Shown piece after piece: positions 1-8,625 of a stretch of DNA of 64,000 bases; the first letter of the stretch is position 1; every line of letters starts with the position of its first letter. The stretch lies in contig DASPLL010000025.1 of NCBI GenBank assembly GCA_035627615.1, positions 104,398-168,397 of the forward strand, read 5' to 3'. A program made the translations under genes and the position numbers. Below the pieces are notes generated by a model, which saw only the letters and a program-made list of their open reading frames with translations, was not told the DNA's origin and ran no database searches. Source of the stretch: BRH-c25 sp035627615. Lineage in GTDB: Bacteria; Bacillota; Clostridia; Lutisporales; Lutisporaceae.

Positions 1-552
1 AACATGTACTTCATTCATTGCATATGGGTGAATGGTTATAATGAGGCCTTCGGACCCAAACAGAGAAAAGGCTATGGTACCGAGCTGCTTCAAAAAGCGA
101 TTGAGGATGTCAGGTCCAGGGGTGCCGATGCCATTGTTGCCTGGACATATAAGGATGATGACTGGCTGCCGGCAAGCTGGTATGAAAGGCAGGATTTTGA
201 ACTTATTGATACTGAGCTGTACTATGAATTACTATGGATGCCATTTAAGGATGCAGAACCTCCCAGGCTGTTCAGGAGAAAGCCGTTTCCCCAGTTTGAA
301 AAACCAACTGTCTCTTTGTTTGTTAACGGTTGGTGTCCATCATGCAACAAGCTGCACGACATAGCCCTGGGGATAGCCGGAGAATATGGGGATAAGATCG
401 ATATTGTCGAATACGATACTACTGATAGAGAAGTATTCTTGAAATATGGAATAATGGACGGAATTTTTGTAAACGATAAAGAAATTATTTTTCTGGGAAA
501 GCCGATAGATGACGAGATGAGAGCAGCAATAGACAATCTGCTTGTGAAATAG
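1..552 (+). CDS. GNAT acetyltransferase with C-terminal thioredoxin-like domain, 5' partial
   Basis: The reading frame is open from the first base, so the N-terminus lies outside the window; the ATG at base 4 is internal. Residues FIHCIWVNGY followed by KQRKGYGTELLQKAIEDV are the acetyl-CoA loop and following helix of the GNAT fold. After about residue 95 a second segment (SLFVNGWCPSCNKL) carries a CxxC motif in a strand-turn-helix setting like a thioredoxin or glutaredoxin fold. YoaP-type proteins join a GNAT domain to a C-terminal extension in this way, but the CPSC motif makes this one look redox-like. The substrate is unknown. It is followed by a fold-back repeat and no obvious operon partner. 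Confidence 0.75.
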   Translation, partial: NMYFIHCIWVNGYNEAFGPKQRKGYGTELLQKAIEDVRSRGADAIVAWTYKDDDWLPASWYERQDFELIDTELYYELLWMPFKDAEPPRLFRRKPFPQFEKPTVSLFVNGWCPSCNKLHDIALGIAGEYGDKIDIVEYDTTDREVFLKYGIMDGIFVNDKEIIFLGKPIDDEMRAAIDNLLVK

Positions 553-603
553 TACATTAAAAATACGAGATTATTATGGACGTCCAGCAGGCGTCCATAT
601 TTC

Positions 604-821
604 ATAGTAAAGATGCGAGATTCGAGATACGAGATGCGAGGAGTGCTCAGGTATTCCTTATGGGTCCAGAAACAGGTAACAGGCCACACACGGATGTTAC
701 AGGTCGGGACACAGGTATCTCGTGTAAATTCCGTATTTTTCCGAAGGAAATCCGTTTTACCCGTACCAATACCTATAAGGAATACCCAAGCTTCCCTCGA
801 ATCTCGCATCTCGCATCTGTA
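604..821. repeat. Fold-back repeat with heptamer arms, copy 1
   Basis: The left arm is a run of 7-base units (AGATGCG, AGATTCG, AGATACG, AGATGCG) at 611-638 and the right arm is the complementary run at about 797-818. Inside them GGTATTCCTTATGGGT (650-665) pairs with ACCTATAAGGAATACC with one mismatch. About 100 bases of further sequence sit in the middle. The left edge ATAGTAAAGATGCGA matches the left edges of the copies at 16624 and 53114. Small open frames through this region on both strands are products of the repeat. It fills most of the gap between the GNAT gene and the response regulator. Confidence 0.8.
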
Positions 822-942
822 ATATTCTTAAGAAAGCTGTAAGATTTATATCAGGTATTTCGTTAAATTTACCTGCTAATATTTTTCTCAAGGCAGGTGA
901 TATGTATGAGTGATATTAAAAAAGCTATGGAGGGCAGACCTT

Positions 943-1638
943 ATGGATAAGCTGAATGTATTGGTATGTGATGATGATAAGGCTATAGCCGATGCATTGG
1001 AGATCTATCTGAAGCAGGAAAACTACAGTGTGGTGAAGGCATATAACGGAGTTCAGGCTCTCAAGGCCATATCCGGACAGAAAATCCATCTTATCCTGCT
1101 GGATATCATGATGCCGGAAATGGATGGATTGTCGGCAACGATCAAGATACGTGAAGAACAGAATATTCCAATTATTATACTGTCGGCAAAATCTGAGGAT
1201 ACGGATAAGATAGCAGGCCTGAATTTCGGCGCGGATGACTATGTGACGAAGCCCTTCAATCCAATGGAGCTTATGGCAAGAGTTAAATCTCAGATGCGGC
1301 GTTATACCATGCTTGGTAGTATGCCACAGAAAAGCAGCGTTCTGAAAACAGGCAGCCTGGAGCTTGATGAGGAGGCCAAAGAGCTGCGTGTGGACGGTGA
1401 AATCATCAGGCTTACAGCTACGGAATACGGGATTCTGCTGTTCCTTATGAAAAACATGGGGCATGTGTTTTCTATTGACCAGATATACGAAAATGTATGG
1501 AGCGAGCCCTCATATTCGGTAGAAAACACCGTTGCGGTACATATTAGACGCATCAGGGAGAAAATAGAGATAAATCCGAAGGAACCGAAATATCTGAAGG
1601 TGGTGTGGGGTATTGGATATAAAATTGAAAAATATTAA
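943..1638 (+). CDS. OmpR/PhoB-family response regulator
   Basis: The protein has 231 residues. The N-terminal receiver domain shows the acidic cluster D10-D12, the phosphoacceptor Asp54 in LILLDIMMP, Ser81 and the conserved Lys103 (YVTKPF). The C-terminal winged helix is of the Trans_reg_C type (LTATEYGILLFLM, then VHIRRIREKIE and GIGYKI). I choose the ATG at 943 because GGAGGG lies 8 bases upstream; the upstream GTG at 910 has no such site. The gene overlaps the next one, a sensor kinase, by 26 bases, so the two are translationally coupled and form one two-component system. The target genes are not known. Confidence 0.93.
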   Translation: MDKLNVLVCDDDKAIADALEIYLKQENYSVVKAYNGVQALKAISGQKIHLILLDIMMPEMDGLSATIKIREEQNIPIIILSAKSEDTDKIAGLNFGADDYVTKPFNPMELMARVKSQMRRYTMLGSMPQKSSVLKTGSLELDEEAKELRVDGEIIRLTATEYGILLFLMKNMGHVFSIDQIYENVWSEPSYSVENTVAVHIRRIREKIEINPKEPKYLKVVWGIGYKIEKY

Positions 1639-3604
1639 ATATGCAACAGGGACAAAGGCCATAGCGGTAATATTGATCTGGTTATGTTTTATAAGTGCAG
1701 CGGGAAGCGGTGTGTTCCTGCTGGAGAACAGGGATATTACATACAGTGAAAGCTATTATGATACTTACAGATTCAGATATAAATTTGAAGAGCTGGTCCG
1801 CAATACAGTAGAAGCAAATATTGAGTTGAAAAATATTGAAAACATTAAAGCATCCAATAAATATGAGGATATTACGAACGCAAAGATTAATCGCTTTCAC
1901 AATTTAAAAAGTGAATTATCCGGCATGGTGAATTATGCATACTATATCAAAAATGATACTACAGGGGAAACCATTACCAACACAAGTGTTGCCGATCCGC
2001 TGGTATTGATCAAAAGGCAACCTTTTAACATACATATCAGCAAATGGGAGTCGACCTATAATTTTCCCTCCTATTGGGGTGAAATAGGAGGAATGCTCTC
2101 TGACACCGACTATGATGTATATGCTGCAATGCAGGAGCCGTTTAAAAAAGGAGATGTATTCTATGATGATTACATAAGGTATTCACAAATAAAGGCGATG
2201 ATTACCTATGTATATCTGCTGATACTTGTATCTATTGCCCTGATGATTATTGCTGCGGCATATCTTGCAGTTGTTGCAGGACGCAAGGAAAAAGGCGGGG
2301 AGATAATCTTCACATACGTGGACGGCATTTACACCGATGTGCATACTTTATTGGTTCTGATTGCTGCTCTCCTGTCGGTGACAATAGTAGTGAGAGTCTC
2401 CGGACCGTGGAGCATATCAGAGTGGATTTTTCCTTTTATTGTGCTGAGCGTGGACATATTTATAGGCATTTCCTATGTATTGTCCATGATCAGGCAGATA
2501 AAAGCAAAGAGGATTTTCAAGAATACGTTGATTGCGGTTTTGTACAGGAGATTAAATGTATTTGCCAGGCTGTGCTTTGATGGAAAGCTTTTCAGGGCAT
2601 CAATCCTGCTTGTGCTTCTGGTTTATGGACTGATAAACGGAGTATTTTTTGCGGTAGGGACACATTTGCCCAGTGATTATCTAATACCTGTGGTTTTTGG
2701 TTTGTTTCTGGCTTTTAATGCTGCAGCCATCTATTTTTCAGCAAAATCGCTCTATTCACTGTCGCAGATAATGAAGGTGGCAAAGGAGATCTCCTCAGGC
2801 AATCTGGATTATGCATTGAACAGCTCTGAAATATCAGTGACCTTTTCGGGCCTGGCGGAAGACATCCAGAACATACAGGGGGGAATGAAAAAGGTAGTTG
2901 CAGAAGCAATTAAAGGGGAGCGTATGAAAACAGAGCTGATAACCAATGTGTCGCATGATCTTAAAACACCGCTGACTTCAATAGTTAACTATGTAGATCT
3001 GCTTAAGAATGAGGATCTGAATAATGAAAGGGCTGTGGAGTATATAAGTATACTTGAGGAAAAATCCGGAAGGCTTAAGCAGCTTATTGAGGATCTGGTA
3101 GAAGCGAGCAAGGCTTCGAGCGGCAGCCTGCAGGTCAATGCGGAGAAAGTGGATCTTCATGAGCTTGTCATGCAGGCCTGCGGAGAGTATGAGGAAAAAA
3201 TAAGGGAGGCAAAGCTGGACATCCGTATCAATGCTGAAGAAAAGAACACTTATATATATGCCGACGGGAAACAGATGTGGCGTATAATTGAAAACCTCTT
3301 CTCCAATGCCATAAAATACTCTATGCCGCAGTCGAGGGTATATATCAATTTGGCAGAAGGCAGTGAGTATGGGTCACTTACCATAAAGAATATATCGGCC
3401 TTTCCCCTGGATATTCCTCCAGAGCAGCTGACTGAGCGTTTTGTACGCGGAGATGTGTCCAGGACTACCGAGGGCTCAGGCTTGGGGCTTTCTATTGCGC
3501 AAAGCCTTACTGCGCTGCAGGGGGGAAGGTTCGGAATAGAGATTGACGGGGATCTGTTCAAGGTCAGGGCGGAGTTCCCTCTCTGGACGGAAACAGCTGA
3601 ATAG
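1613..3604 (+). CDS. Membrane sensor histidine kinase
   Basis: This 663-residue partner of the preceding regulator starts at a TTG inside that gene. One N-terminal membrane segment is followed by an extracytoplasmic region of about 150 residues, then a cluster of about five hydrophobic segments (roughly residues 200-395), a HAMP-like stretch, and the kinase core. The phosphoacceptor is His448 in SHDLKTPLTS (HisKA type). The ATPase domain shows ENLFSNAIKY (N box) and GSGLGLSIAQS (G box); the intervening DNG-type G1 box is poorly conserved, as in some VanS/BceS-like kinases. The signal is unknown. A hairpin terminator follows the stop codon. Confidence 0.9.
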   Translation: MDIKLKNIKYATGTKAIAVILIWLCFISAAGSGVFLLENRDITYSESYYDTYRFRYKFEELVRNTVEANIELKNIENIKASNKYEDITNAKINRFHNLKSELSGMVNYAYYIKNDTTGETITNTSVADPLVLIKRQPFNIHISKWESTYNFPSYWGEIGGMLSDTDYDVYAAMQEPFKKGDVFYDDYIRYSQIKAMITYVYLLILVSIALMIIAAAYLAVVAGRKEKGGEIIFTYVDGIYTDVHTLLVLIAALLSVTIVVRVSGPWSISEWIFPFIVLSVDIFIGISYVLSMIRQIKAKRIFKNTLIAVLYRRLNVFARLCFDGKLFRASILLVLLVYGLINGVFFAVGTHLPSDYLIPVVFGLFLAFNAAAIYFSAKSLYSLSQIMKVAKEISSGNLDYALNSSEISVTFSGLAEDIQNIQGGMKKVVAEAIKGERMKTELITNVSHDLKTPLTSIVNYVDLLKNEDLNNERAVEYISILEEKSGRLKQLIEDLVEASKASSGSLQVNAEKVDLHELVMQACGEYEEKIREAKLDIRINAEEKNTYIYADGKQMWRIIENLFSNAIKYSMPQSRVYINLAEGSEYGSLTIKNISAFPLDIPPEQLTERFVRGDVSRTTEGSGLGLSIAQSLTALQGGRFGIEIDGDLFKVRAEFPLWTETAE

Positions 3605-3612
3605 TAAAATGG

Positions 3613-3637
3613 AAAAGTCATGATTTTCATGGCTTTT
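3613..3637 (+). terminator. Intrinsic terminator after two-component pair
   Basis: AAAAGTCATGA and TCATGGCTTTT form an 11-base stem (one G-T pair) around a three-base loop, ending in a short T-rich arm. It lies directly after the kinase stop codon. Confidence 0.6.
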
Positions 3638-3679
3638 GCTTCGAGTTCATTTTACAGTATAATTATGTACTTTTTCGGA

Positions 3680-3708
3680 TTGTTTAGAAAATTCTATTAA
3701 GCTACTAT
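3680..3708 (+). promoter_or_regulatory. Probable sigma-A promoter of ABC importer operon
   Basis: TTGTTT and TACTAT are separated by 17 bases, ending 33 bases before the ATG of the solute-binding protein. The hexamers are only moderate matches, which fits a promoter that needs activation. Confidence 0.45.
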
Positions 3709-3741
3709 GGAAATATAAAGAATTAAGAGGGGGATGTCCAA

Positions 3742-4794
3742 ATGAAAAAGTTTCTTGCTATGACTTTAGTTGTAATAATGCTTTTCTCTGTAGCCGGATG
3801 TGCGGCTAAACCCGCAGAAACACCCGCTGCTTCCGAACCGAGCAGCACAGAGAGCAGCGAACCAGCATCAAAATCACTTGTTGTTTACTGCCCACACCCT
3901 GTAGAATTCATAAACCCAATCATAACTGAGTTTGAAGCCAGTACAGGTATCCAGGCAGAAGTGATCACAGCCGGTACAGGCGAATTGCTTAAAAGAGTGG
4001 AAGCTGAACAGGCAAATCCATTAGGTGATGTTTTCTGGGGAGGATCTCTTTCAACAATATCTCCCAAGATGGACCTGTTCGAAAATTACAAGTCGGCAAA
4101 TGAAGATGCAGTTTTCGATGATTGTAAGAATACTGAAGGTATGATGACAAGATTTACTGTAATTCCAAGCGTGCTTATGATAAACACAAAACTCATAGGC
4201 GACATAGAGGTTAATGGTTATGAAGATGTTCTGAACCCGGCACTTAAAGGCAAAATCGCTTTTGCAGATCCTTCAAAATCATCATCTTCCTTTGAGCATC
4301 TGGTAAACATGCTTTATGCAATGGGCAACGGCAATCCTGACAATGGATGGGATTATGTGACAAAGCTCAGCAAACAGCTTGATGGAAAGCTCCTGAGCGG
4401 CTCATCCGCAGTATATAAGGGAGTTGCTGACGGAGAATACACAGTCGGTCTTACCTTTGAGGAAGGTGCAGCTAAATACGTGAAGGATGGAGCACCTGTC
4501 AAGGTTATATATATGGAAGAGGGAACAATATCAAAGCCTGATACAGTACAGATCATAAAGGGTGCAAAGAACATGGACAATGCAAAGACATTCATTGACT
4601 TTGTAACCAGCAAGGAAACCCAGACACTTATTGCAAATGAACTTTGCAGACGTTCAGTAAGAAAAGACGTGCCCGCCGGAAACGGTCTTACTCCAACCAG
4701 TGAAATGAAATTAATAACTGATGATCCTAATGTAGTAAATCCGAACAAACAGGTTTGGCTTGACAAGTTCAAGGACATATATACTAGCAATTAG
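3742..4794 (+). CDS. ABC importer solute-binding lipoprotein, Fbp/AfuA type
   Basis: The protein has 350 residues with a lipoprotein signal (SVAGC, lipidated Cys20) and a Ser/Glu/Pro-rich linker. The mature part begins SLVVYCPHPVEFINPIITEF, typical of the SBP_bac_6/SBP_bac_8 clade that holds iron(III), 2-aminoethylphosphonate and sugar-phosphate binding proteins. The Tyr-Tyr iron-ligand pair of FbpA-type proteins is not obvious near the C-terminus, whereas AfuA and HptA members of this clade bind hexose phosphates. It is the first gene of an operon with an ATPase, a fused permease and a HAD phosphatase. A sugar or organic phosphate ligand is therefore my inference; iron remains possible. Confidence 0.88.
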   Translation: MKKFLAMTLVVIMLFSVAGCAAKPAETPAASEPSSTESSEPASKSLVVYCPHPVEFINPIITEFEASTGIQAEVITAGTGELLKRVEAEQANPLGDVFWGGSLSTISPKMDLFENYKSANEDAVFDDCKNTEGMMTRFTVIPSVLMINTKLIGDIEVNGYEDVLNPALKGKIAFADPSKSSSSFEHLVNMLYAMGNGNPDNGWDYVTKLSKQLDGKLLSGSSAVYKGVADGEYTVGLTFEEGAAKYVKDGAPVKVIYMEEGTISKPDTVQIIKGAKNMDNAKTFIDFVTSKETQTLIANELCRRSVRKDVPAGNGLTPTSEMKLITDDPNVVNPNKQVWLDKFKDIYTSN

Positions 4795-4836
4795 TAATTA
4801 GTAAGGATATTCATTACATTATAAATTGACAATATA

Positions 4837-4870
4837 TAAGCTCGCAACTTTCAATAATGTTGTGAGCTTA
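4837..4870 (+). promoter_or_regulatory. Intercistronic stem-loop between binding protein and ATPase
   Basis: TAAGCTCGCAAC and GTTGTGAGCTTA form a 12-base stem with one G-T pair and a 10-base loop. No T-run follows, so it is not a normal terminator. It ends just before the GGAGGG site of the ATPase gene. Such hairpins after binding-protein genes often stabilise the upstream message and lower downstream expression. Confidence 0.65.
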
Positions 4871-4888
4871 TGTTATGGAGGGAATAAA

Positions 4889-6013
4889 ATGAGCGTCGCG
4901 ATAAGCATTGAAAACGTTGTAAAAAGATTTGACAAATTGACTATCATACCCGACCTTTCAATACAAATCAACAATGGTGAGTTTTTTACACTATTGGGAC
5001 CTTCAGGCTGCGGAAAGACAACTCTTCTGAGAATGATCGCAGGCTTCAATACAATAGAGGGAGGTATCATAAAGTTTGATGATTCAGTAATAAATGATAT
5101 ACCTGCCCATAAAAGGAATATAGGCATGGTATTCCAAAACTATGCCATTTTTCCACACCTTACAGTGAAAGAAAATGTTGAATACGGTTTAAAGCTCCGT
5201 AAAATTCCCAAAGAAGAATTCAACAGAAAAGTTAAGGCCATACTGGAAACTGTGAGGATAGATGATTACAAGGACAGACTGCCCGACAAGCTTTCAGGGG
5301 GGCAGCAGCAGCGTGTCGCACTTGCCCGTGCAATAGTCATACACCCAAGCGTGCTGCTTATGGATGAGCCTCTCTCCAATCTGGATGCAAAGCTCAGACT
5401 TGAAATGAGAAGTGCAATAAGGGACATACAAAAAGAAGTAGGCATAACAACCGTATATGTCACCCATGATCAGGAGGAGGCCCTTGCTATATCCGACAGG
5501 ATTGCAGTAATGAAGGATGGGGTCATACAGCAGTGCGGGAAGCCCACAGACATATATACGAGGCCTGCAAATGTATTTGTATCAACCTTTATCGGCTCCT
5601 CCAACCTTTTAAAGGGCAGGATTAAGCTTGATGGTAAAAGTAAATATGTAGTCTTTGGAGACGGCTATAAAGTCCTTATGGATAATCTGACAGATGATAT
5701 CAAGGATGGACAGAATGTGATAATTTCTATAAGACCCGAGGAGTTCTCAATAAAAAATACAGGAATCAAGGTTAATGTAAAAGCAGGTACCTTTCTTGGA
5801 AGGTATAACAATTATGAGATTACATTTGAAGAAGATATGGTTCTGGATGCACAACTAACCTGTGAGCTTACACAGGATTTGGGGCATACTGCGGATTACT
5901 TCAAGAAAGGTGATACTATACACATTGTTCCTAATGCAGCGAAAATAAATGTATTTACTGAAGATGGCGAGCAAAGTCTGATCAAGGATGTGAAAAAATA
6001 TGACCAGGCATAA
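4889..6013 (+). CDS. ABC importer ATPase, Fbp/Pot type
   Basis: This 374-residue ATPase has Walker A GPSGCGKTT (about residues 38-46), signature LSGGQQQR (about 138), Walker B LLMDEP and the switch His in VYVTHDQEEA. A C-terminal TOBE-type extension of about 130 residues (IISIRPEEF) marks it as an importer subunit of the iron/polyamine/sugar-phosphate group. The ATG at 4889 has GGAGGG seven bases upstream; a longer upstream frame would run through the stem-loop and is rejected. It overlaps the permease gene by 14 bases. Confidence 0.92.
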   Translation: MSVAISIENVVKRFDKLTIIPDLSIQINNGEFFTLLGPSGCGKTTLLRMIAGFNTIEGGIIKFDDSVINDIPAHKRNIGMVFQNYAIFPHLTVKENVEYGLKLRKIPKEEFNRKVKAILETVRIDDYKDRLPDKLSGGQQQRVALARAIVIHPSVLLMDEPLSNLDAKLRLEMRSAIRDIQKEVGITTVYVTHDQEEALAISDRIAVMKDGVIQQCGKPTDIYTRPANVFVSTFIGSSNLLKGRIKLDGKSKYVVFGDGYKVLMDNLTDDIKDGQNVIISIRPEEFSIKNTGIKVNVKAGTFLGRYNNYEITFEEDMVLDAQLTCELTQDLGHTADYFKKGDTIHIVPNAAKINVFTEDGEQSLIKDVKKYDQA

Positions 6014-7655
6014 ATTCAAATTTGATTTCTGGACTATTGTAACAATCTCCATAGCAATTTTATTTGCAGTATTCCTGGTGTACCCTTTGCTTGCCCTGTT
6101 TGTAAGCAGCTTTAAGGATCCTGCGACGGGAGCTGTTACATTCAGCAACTTTACTAAGTTCATCAGCAGAAAATATTATTACCAGGGGCTTCTTAACAGC
6201 TTTAAGGTCACTACCTGCGTAACCTTTCTTGCGATACTTATTGGTGCGCCAATGGCATATATCATGACTGTATTTAAAATCAAGTGCAAGGGTCTGGTAG
6301 AGATCCTGGTTATAATCTCAATGCTTTCCCCACCTTTTATAGGGGCTTATTCATGGGTGCTCTTAAGCGGGAGAAGCGGAGTGATAACCAAGTTTTTTGA
6401 GAACACCTTCGGGATAACTACACCTACCATATATGGCTTTACAGGCATATTGCTCGTATTAACTCTGAAGCTTTATCCGTTTATTTACCTTTATGTATCG
6501 GGGGCACTGAAAAAGATAGACGCATCCTTGAGTGAAGCCGCTGAAAGCCTTGGCTGCAGCCCTGTGAAGAAAGCTGTTACGGTAATACTTCCACTGATTC
6601 TCCCAACCCTTCTTGCAGGTTCTTTGCTGGTATTTATGAATGCCCTTGCCGACTTCGGTACTCCAATGCTTATAGGAGAAGGGTACAACGTCATGCCGGT
6701 ATTGATTTATTCAGAGTTCATCAGTGAAGTGGGCGGTCAGGCTAATTTTGCAGCTGCAATGGCGACAATAATGGTTATAATAACTGCACTGCTTTTTATG
6801 GGCCAGAAATATGTAATCAATAAAAAATCCTTTACCATGAGTTCTCTGAGGCCTATACAGTCAAAGGAGATAAAAGGCTTTAAGGGAATATTGGCTCACG
6901 TATTCATATACGGCGTGGTGCTTCTGTCAATAATACCCCAGGTTACAGTCATCTATACCTCATTTTTGAATACCAGGGGTTCGATGTTTACCTCAGAGTT
7001 CTCACTGAAAAGCTATAGAACTGTGTTCAAAAACCTTGGAAACTCCATTTCAAACACTTATATATTCGGGCTAATTGCAATTGTACTGATAATCCTTCTG
7101 GGAATGTTCATCGCATATATATCTACAAGAAAGAGAAATGCATTTACTTCATTAATAGATACGATAACGATGTTCCCGTATATCATACCCGGCTCGGTAC
7201 TTGGTATCACACTGCTTCTGGCCTTTAATAAAAAGCCTTTGATATTGAGCGGGACCTTTGTTATCATAATAGTTGCATTTGTAATAAGAAGACTTCCCTA
7301 TACCCTGCGTTCAAGCGCCGCGATACTCTATCAGATCAGCCCGAGTATGGAGGAGGCTTCAATAAGCCTTGGCTACTCCCCTGTGAGAACCTTTTTCAAG
7401 GTTACGGCAATAATGATGCTTCCCGGGGTAATGGCAGGGGCCATACTGAGCTGGATCACAGTAATAAACGAATTGAGTGCATCGGTAATACTATATACCG
7501 GCGGTACAAGGACTATGTCGGTATCCATATATACTGAGGTCATAAGGGCAAGCTATGGTACAGCTGCTGCACTGTCAACGATCCTGACGGTTACAACGAT
7601 AATATCGTTGCTAATATTCTTCAGGCTTTCAGGTAATAAAGAGGTCAGCATTTAG
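6000..7655 (+). CDS. ABC importer permease, two fused MetI domains
   Basis: The 551-residue protein has about 12 membrane segments in two homologous halves. Each half carries an ATPase-contact EAA loop: EAAESLGCSPVKKA in the first and EEASISLGYSPVRTFF in the second. A single fused permease is the usual arrangement for FbpB/AfuB-like systems, so one chain supplies the whole channel. It overlaps the ATPase gene and is followed 21 bases later by the HAD phosphatase. Confidence 0.92.
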   Translation: MTRHKFKFDFWTIVTISIAILFAVFLVYPLLALFVSSFKDPATGAVTFSNFTKFISRKYYYQGLLNSFKVTTCVTFLAILIGAPMAYIMTVFKIKCKGLVEILVIISMLSPPFIGAYSWVLLSGRSGVITKFFENTFGITTPTIYGFTGILLVLTLKLYPFIYLYVSGALKKIDASLSEAAESLGCSPVKKAVTVILPLILPTLLAGSLLVFMNALADFGTPMLIGEGYNVMPVLIYSEFISEVGGQANFAAAMATIMVIITALLFMGQKYVINKKSFTMSSLRPIQSKEIKGFKGILAHVFIYGVVLLSIIPQVTVIYTSFLNTRGSMFTSEFSLKSYRTVFKNLGNSISNTYIFGLIAIVLIILLGMFIAYISTRKRNAFTSLIDTITMFPYIIPGSVLGITLLLAFNKKPLILSGTFVIIIVAFVIRRLPYTLRSSAAILYQISPSMEEASISLGYSPVRTFFKVTAIMMLPGVMAGAILSWITVINELSASVILYTGGTRTMSVSIYTEVIRASYGTAAALSTILTVTTIISLLIFFRLSGNKEVSI

Positions 7656-7676
7656 ATCATTTTTTAGGGGGAAAAC

Positions 7677-8564
7677 ATGAAAAAATATTCAGGTTATCTT
7701 ATGGTATCGGATTTGGATGGTACCTTAATTAATTCGCACCAGAGCATATCAAGACAAAATATTGATGCAATAGAAGCTTTCATTCGGGAGGGCGGATTAT
7801 TTGCAGCAGCTACGGGAAGGACTGAACAGAATGTACTGCCTTATATAAAGCACATCAGGGTCAATTGCCCCTGTATACTATATAACGGTGCAATGCTTTA
7901 TGATATAGATAGCAATACCAGTGTAAAAGCTATATTTCTGAACAAAGAGCAGCTTTTGGAACCACTGAAGGAGATCCTTACGAAATATGAAAAATTATGT
8001 ATGCAGATATTTGCTCCCGGAAAAATGTTCATAGTCAGCGGAAGGGACAATATGGATCCGCTTGTTGAAGAAGAAGGACAGCCCTATGAGATGGCATGCA
8101 TTGATGACATTGCAAATGAGAACTGGGTAAAGGTATTGTTTGCCGATACTGGCGAGGTGCTGAGGGAGGTCCAGCAATTCCTGACCAATAGGATGAGTGC
8201 CGGATCAATCCATAGTGCGTTCTCCAGCCCGACATACCTTGAACTGTTTGCAGGCGGTGTTTCAAAGGGAAGCATGCTTGAGAAGCTTATGAAAATAACA
8301 GGTGTTAAGAGGGAAAGGGTAATTGCGATAGGTGATTACTGCAACGATATAGAAATGATAAAAACTGCAGGACTCGGTGTTGCAACTGCCAATGCTCATG
8401 AGCTTTTAAGGGAGGCAGCAGACATTATAACTGTCAGCAACGATGAGCATGCAATCTACAATTTAATAAGCAAAATACTGCCCGTTTATGCAAATACGCG
8501 GGGAGAGAACAGAGCTATACACTTAGCTGCGGAAAAGTGTGCCTGTGTTAAAATAACGGTGTAG
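7677..8564 (+). CDS. Cof-type HAD-IIB sugar phosphatase
   Basis: The protein has 295 residues. The catalytic motif I is SDLDGTL (Asp12 nucleophile, Asp14), and motif IV is IGDYCNDIEMI. The long insert between them (about residues 85-190) is the C2B cap of Cof-type phosphatases, which act mainly on sugar phosphates and related small phosphates. It is the last gene of the importer operon, with GGGGG nine bases before the ATG. I infer that it dephosphorylates the imported substrate or controls its level. The true substrate cannot be read from the sequence. Confidence 0.88.
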   Translation: MKKYSGYLMVSDLDGTLINSHQSISRQNIDAIEAFIREGGLFAAATGRTEQNVLPYIKHIRVNCPCILYNGAMLYDIDSNTSVKAIFLNKEQLLEPLKEILTKYEKLCMQIFAPGKMFIVSGRDNMDPLVEEEGQPYEMACIDDIANENWVKVLFADTGEVLREVQQFLTNRMSAGSIHSAFSSPTYLELFAGGVSKGSMLEKLMKITGVKRERVIAIGDYCNDIEMIKTAGLGVATANAHELLREAADIITVSNDEHAIYNLISKILPVYANTRGENRAIHLAAEKCACVKITV

Positions 8565-8576
8565 TCTATGATATTG

Positions 8577-8625
8577 CCGGACAAAACTCATGACTTATTG
8601 GTCCTGGGTTTTGTCCGGTATATTT
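8577..8625 (+). terminator. Terminator between convergent importer operon and regulator
   Basis: CCGGACAAAAC (8577-8587) and GTTTTGTCCGG (8608-8618) pair perfectly over 11 bases and are followed by TATATTTTTTT on the plus strand. The stop codon of the convergent response regulator lies in the loop. Confidence 0.85.

Noticed and set aside
604..660. Heptamer repeats considered as a CRISPR array
   Set aside because: Units are 7 bases with no spacers, and the arms are inverted copies of each other; no cas genes are present.
222..842. Open frames of 69-195 codons on both strands across the 604-821 region
   Set aside because: They run through the heptamer fold-back repeat and the GNAT gene on the other strand, have no ribosome binding site and show repeat-derived composition.
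3742..7655. Plain annotation as an iron(III) transporter
   Set aside because: The family includes iron systems, but the linked sugar phosphatase and HptRS-like pair argue for a phosphate compound; left open in the feature text.
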